DNA from: DASUPK01 sp963801055
GTDB lineage: Bacteria; Actinomycetota; Thermoleophilia; Solirubrobacterales; 70-9
NCBI GenBank assembly: GCA_963801055.1
Contig: CAWDDE010000001.1
Span: 682,001-746,000, forward strand
Length of the DNA: 64,000 nucleotides
Direction of reading: 5' to 3'
Under the pieces are notes generated by a model that did no database searches, had not been told where the DNA came from, and worked only from the letters and a program-made list of their open reading frames with translations. The first letter of the stretch is position 1, and each line of letters begins with the position of its first letter. Made by a program: the position numbers and the translations under genes. Shown in pieces: positions 58,931 through 64,000 of this stretch.

Positions 58931-59830
58931 ATGGGGTTCGAGATGGCCGAGCACGCCACATTCCGCGTCAAGACGGGACTCGCCGAGATGCTCAAGGGGG
59001 GCGTGATCATGGACGTCACCACGGCGGACCAGGCGAAGATCGCCGAGGACGCCGGGGCCTGCGCCGTGATGGCCCTCGAGCGCGTTCCGGCCGACATCCG
59101 GGCGCAGGGGGGCGTGGCCCGCATGTCCAACCCCGCCGTAATCAAGGAGATCCAGGAGGCGGTGACGATCCCGGTGATGGCCAAGGCCCGGATCGGCCAC
59201 TTCGCGGAGGCCCAGGTCCTGCAGTCGCTGGAGGTCGACTACGTCGACGAATCCGAGGTCCTCACCCCCGCCGACGAGTCCAATCACATCGACAAGTTCG
59301 CCTTCGAGGTGCCGTTCGTCTGCGGTGCGACCAATCTCGGGGAGGCCCTGCGCCGGATTGGTGAGGGGGCGGCCATGATCCGCTCCAAGGGCGAAGCCGG
59401 GACCGGGAACATCGTCGAAGCCGTCCGGCACATGCGCGAGATCACCGACGGGATCAAGCGGCTAGCCTCGCTGCGCAGCGAGCAGCTGACGGCGGCGGCC
59501 AAGGAGCGTCAGGCCCCGCTCGATGTCGTCCAAGAGGTCGCCGAGCGCGCCTGGCTTCCGGTGCCCCTCTTCTGCGCAGGCGGCATCGCGACGCCGGCCG
59601 ATGCCGCATTGATGATGCAGCTCGGGGCCGAGGGGAACTTCGTCGGATCAGGAATCTTCAAGAGCGAGGACCCGGCGCGACGGGCGCGGGCGATCGTGGA
59701 GGCGACCACGCACTTCAACGACCCAGAGCGGGTCGCTCAGGCGTCGATGGAGCTTGGTGACGCCATGCCCGGGCTCGAGATCGACGCGCTGGCCGCCGAT
59801 GGCGGACTGCTCCAGGGCCGCGGGGTTTGA
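58931..59830 (+). CDS. pdxS: PdxS, pyridoxal 5'-phosphate synthase synthase subunit
   Basis: Makes PLP from ribose-5-P, glyceraldehyde-3-P and glutamine-derived ammonia; 12-mer TIM barrel. 299 aa: KTGLAEMLKGGVIMDVTTAD-QAKIAEDAGA, ERVPADIRAQGGVARMSNPA, VMAKARIGHFAEAQVLQSLE with the active-site Lys, DESEVLTPADESNHIDK, GEAGTGNIVEAVRHMR with the second Lys nearby, and CAGGIATPADAALMMQLGAE-GNFVGSGIFKS. Two ATGs (58931, 58943) are near; the first is used. The stop overlaps the pdxT TTG start. Confidence 0.96.
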   Translation: MGFEMAEHATFRVKTGLAEMLKGGVIMDVTTADQAKIAEDAGACAVMALERVPADIRAQGGVARMSNPAVIKEIQEAVTIPVMAKARIGHFAEAQVLQSLEVDYVDESEVLTPADESNHIDKFAFEVPFVCGATNLGEALRRIGEGAAMIRSKGEAGTGNIVEAVRHMREITDGIKRLASLRSEQLTAAAKERQAPLDVVQEVAERAWLPVPLFCAGGIATPADAALMMQLGAEGNFVGSGIFKSEDPARRARAIVEATTHFNDPERVAQASMELGDAMPGLEIDALAADGGLLQGRGV

Positions 59831-60405
59831 GCGGCCGTCTGCGCATCGGCGTCCTCGCGATCCAGGGCGACTTTCAGGCTCACCGGCGGATGCTGGAGTC
59901 GCTGGGCGCCGAGGCGACTGGGGTGCGAACCCCCGAGCAGCTGGAAGACCTGGATGGGCTAGTGGTCCCCGGCGGGGAGTCGACGACGATCTCGATGGGG
60001 ATGGAGCGCGACGGCCTGGACAAGGCGGTCCGGGCCCACGCCGAGTCGGGGCGGCCCATCCTCGGCAGCTGCGCGGGAATGATCGTCTGCGATCGCGACC
60101 ACCTTGGCCTGGCCGACTACACCTGCCGGCGAAACGCGTTCGGCCGTCAGCTGCACAGCTTCGAGGAGGACCTCGTGATCGAGGGGCTGGGGGAGGAGCC
60201 ACTGCGCGCTGTCTTCATCAGGGCCCCTTGGGTCGAGGACGCTGGCCCGGGCGTCGAGGTGCTTGCGGAGGTCGGGGGCCATCCGGTTGCCGTGCGAGAC
60301 GGCAACATCCTCGCCGTTGCCTTCCACCCCGAGCTCACCGACGACAGCAGGGTGCACGCCCTCTTCATGGCGATTGCGACGTCGTCCGCGGAGGTCCGCT
60401 CGTGA
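59827..60405 (+). CDS. pdxT: PdxT, pyridoxal 5'-phosphate synthase glutaminase subunit
   Basis: Class I glutamine amidotransferase that channels ammonia to PdxS. 192 aa: IGVLAIQGDFQAHRRMLESL-GAEA, LVVPGGESTTISMGMERDGL, nucleophile Cys in PILGSCAGMIVCDRDH, RRNAFGRQLHSFEEDL, VFIRAPWVEDAG and the His-Glu pair in AVAFHPELTDDSRVH. TTG start at 59827 overlaps the pdxS TGA. Ends in GTGA overlap with the M29 gene, so the three genes form an operon. Confidence 0.95.
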   Translation: MSGRLRIGVLAIQGDFQAHRRMLESLGAEATGVRTPEQLEDLDGLVVPGGESTTISMGMERDGLDKAVRAHAESGRPILGSCAGMIVCDRDHLGLADYTCRRNAFGRQLHSFEEDLVIEGLGEEPLRAVFIRAPWVEDAGPGVEVLAEVGGHPVAVRDGNILAVAFHPELTDDSRVHALFMAIATSSAEVRS

Positions 60406-61505
60406 GGGATCCTCGCGTCACCTCCCTGGCCGAGATCCTCGTCCGCCATTCGACCAAGGTGAGCGAGGGGGACGTCTGCACTATCGAGGGAGAGTCCGCA
60501 GCGGAGCCGCTGCTCCAGGCGGTCTACGAGGAGGTGCTGAAGGCCGGAGGTAACCCGATCGTCAACATGGCGATGGAGGGGCAGTCGGCCGCCTACTTCG
60601 AGCACGCCTCCGACGCCCAGCTGCAGTGGGTCTCGCCGGTGGCCGAGTGGGCCGTCGAGAACGCCGATGTGCGCATCGCGGTGATAGCGAGCCAGAACAC
60701 CCGAGCGCTCTCCCAGGTCCCGCCCGAGCGCCAGGCGAAGCGCCAGGCGGCGACCCAGAAGCTGATGAAGCGAGCAATGGAGCGCAGCGCCGAGGGCACG
60801 TATCGCTGGGCTCTCACACTCTTCCCCACGCATGCGTACGCGTCAGAGGCGGGGATGGGCCTGGCCGCCTACGAGGACTTCTATTACGGCGCCTGCCTCG
60901 CGACCGACGACGATCCGGTCGGTGCCTGGGCGCGTCAATCCGAGGAGACCAAGCGGCTCGCCGACTGGATCCAAGGGCGTTCCGAGGTGCACGTAACGGG
61001 CGATGGGACCGACCTCCGCCTAGGGATCGAGGGTCGCAACTTCATCGCCGCCGACGGCGAACACAACATGCCCGATGGGGAGTTCTTCACCGGGCCGGTC
61101 GAGGACTCGGCAGCGGGCGAGATCCGCTTTCACCTGCCGGCCAGCTACGCCGGCCGAGAGGTGGCGGGGGTTCGCTTCCGATTCGAGGGCGGCCGGGTGA
61201 TGGACGCCAGCGCCGAGAAGGGTGAGGAGTTTCTGATTGAGATGCTCGACACCGACGACGGCGCCCGCCGCCTCGGCGAGCTCGGCATCGGCACGAACTA
61301 CGGGATCACCGACGGGACGGGAGAGATCCTGCTCGACGAGAAGATCGGCGGGACGGTGCACCTCGCGGTCGGGCGCTCATACCCCGAAACGGGCGGCGTC
61401 AACGAGTCCGCCATCCACTGGGACATGATCTGCGACCTCCGTCAGGGCGGACAGATAGAGGTCGACGGCGAGCCGCTCCAGCGCGACGGCCAGTTCGTGA
61501 TCTAG
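60402..61505 (+). CDS. M29-family (thermophilic aminopeptidase) metallopeptidase
   Basis: A 367-aa aminopeptidase of the AmpS/PepS/T family, two-metal. RDPRVTSLAEILVRHSTKVS, then the metal/catalytic region AADGEHNMPDGEFFTGPVED (Glu), the FLIEMLDTDDGARRLGELGI-GTNYGI region, and TVHLAVGRSYPETGGVNESA-IHWDMICDLR with the His-Asp ligands and Tyr. GTG start overlaps the pdxT stop. Not obviously related to B6; probably just co-transcribed. Confidence 0.92.
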   Translation: MRDPRVTSLAEILVRHSTKVSEGDVCTIEGESAAEPLLQAVYEEVLKAGGNPIVNMAMEGQSAAYFEHASDAQLQWVSPVAEWAVENADVRIAVIASQNTRALSQVPPERQAKRQAATQKLMKRAMERSAEGTYRWALTLFPTHAYASEAGMGLAAYEDFYYGACLATDDDPVGAWARQSEETKRLADWIQGRSEVHVTGDGTDLRLGIEGRNFIAADGEHNMPDGEFFTGPVEDSAAGEIRFHLPASYAGREVAGVRFRFEGGRVMDASAEKGEEFLIEMLDTDDGARRLGELGIGTNYGITDGTGEILLDEKIGGTVHLAVGRSYPETGGVNESAIHWDMICDLRQGGQIEVDGEPLQRDGQFVI

Positions 61506-61550
61506 GCCAGGCGCCGCAACCCTCGCGCGAGGAACGGGTTTACAAGCGTC

Positions 61551-61678
61551 AAACGGGTCGCTCCTCGGTTTTGACTGCGGAGCGTCCTCGCACAAACGGT
61601 AGGCGCTCGGCCGGGGAGAACGAGCCCTTCACGTGAAACGGGTTGCTCCTCGCTTCTCTGCGGAGCACCCTCGCATAA
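61551..61678 (+). repeat. Two copies of a ~44-nt hairpin repeat before a secreted-protein gene
   Basis: Copy 1 61551-61595, copy 2 61636-61678, both starting AAACGGGT(C/T)GCTCCTCG and containing TGCGGAGC(G/A) and CCTCGCA. Stems CGCTCC/GGAGCG (copy 1) and TGCTCC/GGAGCA (copy 2) show a compensatory base-pair change. Copy 2 runs directly into the AAGGAGG ribosome-binding site of the gene at 61690. Confidence 0.6.
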
Positions 61679-61689
61679 GGAGGGACGGC

Positions 61690-62313
61690 ATGAACGGAGG
61701 CAAGCTGGGCCGGGTGACCCTGATCGCGGTCGCGGCCCTGGTCCTCGGTCTCGTCGTGGCGGCGCCGGCCGCCCAGGCCAGGAAGAAGGTGGTAACGAAG
61801 GAGTTCGAGGTGGGGGTGGGGGCGCCCGCCGGCGGCGTGCCGCTCAACATCCCGGACGGGGGCGGGGGGGCCGTGCAGCTGGTCCGCGATCCGATTGCGG
61901 TCAAGGGACTCAACCCGCGAGGCAAGATCAAAGACGTCAATGTCGGCGTTCGGATCAGCCATCCGTTCGCGAATGACCTGGAGATCTATCTGGCCTCGCC
62001 GCGTGGGGTGATCAACCTCTCCCATGATGTCGGCGGCAACGGCAACAACTACGGTGACGGGTTCGCCGGCTGCGCCGGAGGCCTGACGACCTTCGACAGC
62101 CAGACACCCACCTCGATTGCGACGCCGGGGCTGCAGGCACCGTTCGTCGGGTTCTTCGCGCCGCAGGAGAGCCTCGGTCTCCTCAACGGCCTGGGGGACA
62201 AGAAGGCGACGAACGCGACCTGGTCCCTGCTCGTCATGGACGACAGCAACCTCCATGGGACCGGCACCGTGGACTGTTTCAAGCTGACGTTGAGGGCCAC
62301 CAACCCGAGGTAG
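61690..62313 (+). CDS. Secreted P/Homo B (proprotein convertase P-domain) protein
   Basis: A 207-aa exported protein: GKLGRVTLIAVAALVLGLVV-AAPAAQARKKV, a Sec signal peptide with AQA cleavage site. The mature part is a P-domain: AVQLVRDPIAVKGLNPRGKI, VNVGVRISHPFANDLEIYLA, SPRGVINLSHDVGGNGNNYG (calcium-site GGNGNNYGD), LNGLGDKKATNATWSLLVMD and TGTVDCFKLTLRA. No protease domain is fused to it. Start ATG 61690 has an ideal AAGGAGG. A pair of hairpins precedes it and a terminator follows. Confidence 0.88.
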   Translation: MNGGKLGRVTLIAVAALVLGLVVAAPAAQARKKVVTKEFEVGVGAPAGGVPLNIPDGGGGAVQLVRDPIAVKGLNPRGKIKDVNVGVRISHPFANDLEIYLASPRGVINLSHDVGGNGNNYGDGFAGCAGGLTTFDSQTPTSIATPGLQAPFVGFFAPQESLGLLNGLGDKKATNATWSLLVMDDSNLHGTGTVDCFKLTLRATNPR

Positions 62314-62332
62314 AAATCGGTAGCCACGAACC

Positions 62333-62360
62333 GAACGGGGCGCCCGCGGGCGCCCCGTTC
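62333..62360 (+). terminator. GC-rich hairpin after the P-domain gene
   Basis: GAACGGGGCGCCCG / CGGGCGCCCCGTTC is perfectly self-complementary over 28 bases, followed by TCGTT. It lies 20 bp after the stop and before yebC, so a terminator for the P-domain gene is likely despite the lack of a long T-run. Confidence 0.6.
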
Positions 62361-62392
62361 TCGTTCGGAGGACGGCTCTTAGAATCGAGGGC

Positions 62393-63148
62393 GTGTCCGG
62401 TCACTCCAAGTGGTCCTCGATCAAGCACAAGAAGGGCGCGGCAGACGCTAGGCGCGGCAAGCTCTTCACCAAGCTCGCGCGCGCGATCACCGTCGCGGCT
62501 CGGGACGGCGGTGGGAACGTCGACGCCAACCCCGCACTGGGCCTGGCTGTTCAGAAGGCCCGCGATGCCTCGATGCCCAAGGACAACATCCAGCGCGCGA
62601 TCGACCGGGGCACAGGGGAGGGCGGCGACGCCGCCGCGATCGAGAGCGCCGTATACGAGGGGTACGGCCCGGGCGGCGCCGCGATCCTGGTCGAGGCTCT
62701 GACCGACAACCGCAACCGAACCGGCGCCGAGGTTCGCCATGCGTTCGAGAGGCACGGCGGCAGCCTGGGAGAGCCGGGATCGGTCTCCTGGCAGTTCGAG
62801 AAGCGCGGCGTGATCCTCGTGGACGGTGAGCGTTACGACGAGGACGACCTGATGCCGGCGATCGACGCGGGCGCGGAGGACGTCTCCGAGGACGGCGACC
62901 TGCTCAAGATCACCACCGCCGCCTCAGACCTGGCCGCCGTCCGCTCCGCCCTGGAGGGTGCCGGGGTGGAGGTTCAGTCCGCCGAGCTCTCCATGGAGCC
63001 GAAGAGCACGGTCCAGGTGGGGGAGGGAGACGCGCCGGCCCTGCTGCGGCTGATGGACGCCCTCGAGGATCAGGATGACGTCGATTCAGTGCATGCCAAC
63101 TTCGACGTGCCGGAGGAGATCCTCGAGAGGGCCGCGGCGACATCCTGA
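62393..63148 (+). CDS. yebC: YebC/PmpR-family transcriptional regulator (TACO1-like)
   Basis: A 251-aa protein: SGHSKWSSIKHKKGAADARR-GKLFTKLARAI is the invariant start; GNVDANPALGLAVQKARDAS; IQRAIDRGTGEGGDAAAIES; YEGYGPGGAAILVEALTDNR-NRTGAEVRH; GSVSWQFEKRGVI. Recent work links this family to translation of polyproline as well as DNA binding; the role here is uncertain. GTG start at 62393. Followed by ruvC-ruvA, the usual order in bacteria. Confidence 0.95.
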   Translation: MSGHSKWSSIKHKKGAADARRGKLFTKLARAITVAARDGGGNVDANPALGLAVQKARDASMPKDNIQRAIDRGTGEGGDAAAIESAVYEGYGPGGAAILVEALTDNRNRTGAEVRHAFERHGGSLGEPGSVSWQFEKRGVILVDGERYDEDDLMPAIDAGAEDVSEDGDLLKITTAASDLAAVRSALEGAGVEVQSAELSMEPKSTVQVGEGDAPALLRLMDALEDQDDVDSVHANFDVPEEILERAAATS

Positions 63149-63187
63149 CTTAAAGGACATCCGCCCCGAGTCCGAGAATGAAGGGGA

Positions 63188-63740
63188 ATGATCGTGATCG
63201 GCATCGATCCGGGTATCGCCAACACCGGGTTCGGTGTGGTTCGCACGGCCGGGGAGCGGATGGTGGCGCTCGACGGCGGAGTGATCGAGACTCCGGCCGA
63301 CCTGCGTGTCGAGCAGCGGCTCGCGCAGGCTGCACGAGTCGCTCGGAGAGCTGATCCGCTGGCACGAGCCCAAGGCGATGGCGCTCGAGGACCTCTTCTT
63401 CGGAAAGAACGTAGGCTCGGCGTTGAGCGTGGGTGAGGCCCGCGGCGTGGCCCTGCTGGCCGCCGCCAGTCACGCGGTTCCCTGCTTCGACTACACGCCG
63501 CAGGCGGTGAAGAAAGCGGTGTGCGGCTCCGGCTCCGCCGAAAAGGGCCAGGTGCAGCGCATGGTTGCGAGCCTGCTCGGCCTGCCAGAGCCGCCCGCGC
63601 CTGACCACGCTGCCGATGCTTTCGCCGTCGCGATCTGCCACGCGGGATCCGCGGCGGCCCGCAACGCGCCCGGGCATTTCGGTCGGGCGAGGCCCGGGGC
63701 GGCTCCGGCGATCGCGACGCGCCAGCGCTTGGCCGGCTAG
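63188..63740 (+). CDS. ruvC: RuvC, Holliday junction resolvase (one frameshift)
   Basis: Endonuclease that cleaves Holliday junctions with RuvAB. Catalytic Asp in VIGIDPGIANTGFGVVR; Glu in MALEDLFFGKNVGSAL; later YTPQAVKKAVCGSGSAEKGQ-VQRMV and the last acidic residues in PDHAADAFAVAICHA. An extra G near 63333 breaks the frame (joins VEQRLAQ-LHESLGELI). Restored length about 184 aa, with a slightly long C-terminal tail (GHFGRARPGAAPAIATRQRL). ruvA follows after a 67-bp gap. Confidence 0.92.
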
Positions 63741-63807
63741 CGGCCCCAGGCCGCAGGTGGCCGCGACCTGATGAAGGCATCCGGGCCGGCGCCCAGAATC
63801 ACTGGGC

Positions 63808-64000
63808 ATGATCGCCTCCGTCAACGGAGAGGTTCTCGTCCGCCGTCCCGATCACGTCGTGGTCGATGCCAACGGCGTCGGCTACCGGCTGGCCGTCTCG
63901 GCCGAGACGCTCAAATCCGTGCCCGCGCGTGGCAAGCGGACCTCCCTGCACGCCCACCTGGTGGCGCGCGATGACGCCCTCAGCCTGTACGGCTTCTCGA
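63808..64000 (+). CDS. ruvA: RuvA, Holliday junction branch-migration protein (N-terminal part, cut by window edge)
   Basis: Binds Holliday junctions and recruits the RuvB motor. The first 64 residues are visible: IASVNGEVLVRRPDHVVVDA-NGVGYRLAVSAETL (OB-fold domain I) and HLVARDDALSLYGFS, the normal start of RuvA. The gene runs off the right edge; ruvB should follow. Confidence 0.93.
   Translation, partial: MIASVNGEVLVRRPDHVVVDANGVGYRLAVSAETLKSVPARGKRTSLHAHLVARDDALSLYGFS

Overview
This is a 64 kb, gene-dense, very GC-rich chromosomal window. GTG and TTG starts are common, genes often overlap by ATGA, GTGA or TGATG, and the gene content is typical of the phylum Actinomycetota. The housekeeping gene order and the kind of hypothetical proteins seen suggest the class Thermoleophilia (Solirubrobacterales-like). 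That placement is inference from protein style and synteny, without any database search. There is no prophage, complete insertion sequence, CRISPR array or rRNA operon.

Layout. 0-4.5 kb: molybdenum metabolism, with a divergent modA and HTH-TOBE regulator, a stand-alone Mop protein, and the operon moeA-moaDE(fusion)-moaC-mogA. 4.5-25 kb: mostly core genes (efp, nusB, HAD phosphatase, prenyl synthase, dxs, tlyA, NAD kinase, recN, pyrG, Nudix, xerD, mutM, P1 peptidase, recO) interrupted by a DUF2182/DUF1326/NrtS block on the minus strand. 25-30 kb: VOC and SDR enzymes, dgt, dnaG, and an unusual tRNA-Asn. 30-45 kb: accessory genes (glycosyltransferases, a thioredoxin-like lipoprotein, an orphan Hpt protein, tRNA-CAU, a methyltransferase, small hypotheticals, a phytoene-desaturase-like oxidase, an acyl-CoA ligase, a TetR regulator). 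45-57 kb: stress and redox genes (cupin, NhaA-DsbA fusion, cysteine hydrolase, RraA-like protein, cNMP/thioredoxin-reductase-like fusion, DGPF protein with an ECF42 sigma factor, encapsulin with encapsulated ferritin). 57-64 kb: RpiR regulator, pdxS-pdxT, M29 aminopeptidase, a secreted P-domain protein, yebC, ruvC and the start of ruvA.

The genes cooperate in a few clear units: molybdopterin synthesis and insertion; isoprenoid precursor supply (dxs next to a short-chain prenyl synthase); DNA repair and replication (recN, mutM, recO, xerD, dgt, dnaG, ruvCA); vitamin B6 synthesis (PdxS/PdxT); and iron storage in a protein nanocompartment (encapsulin plus a cargo ferritin carrying its C-terminal targeting peptide).

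The reader must know that many conserved genes are frameshifted in this sequence. In nearly every case, removing a single base restores the family consensus, so the errors look like single-base insertions. They are dense in 0-25 kb, nearly absent in 25-54 kb, and appear again in 54-64 kb. Such genes are listed as one CDS spanning the break; they are probably intact in the organism and broken by sequencing error. The less ordinary observations are small: microproteins of 24, 45 and 60 residues, a hairpin pair with compensatory base changes, a 56-nt nested stem-loop, a tRNA lacking the usual D-loop/T-loop contacts, and remnants of a thiolase and an HTH protein.
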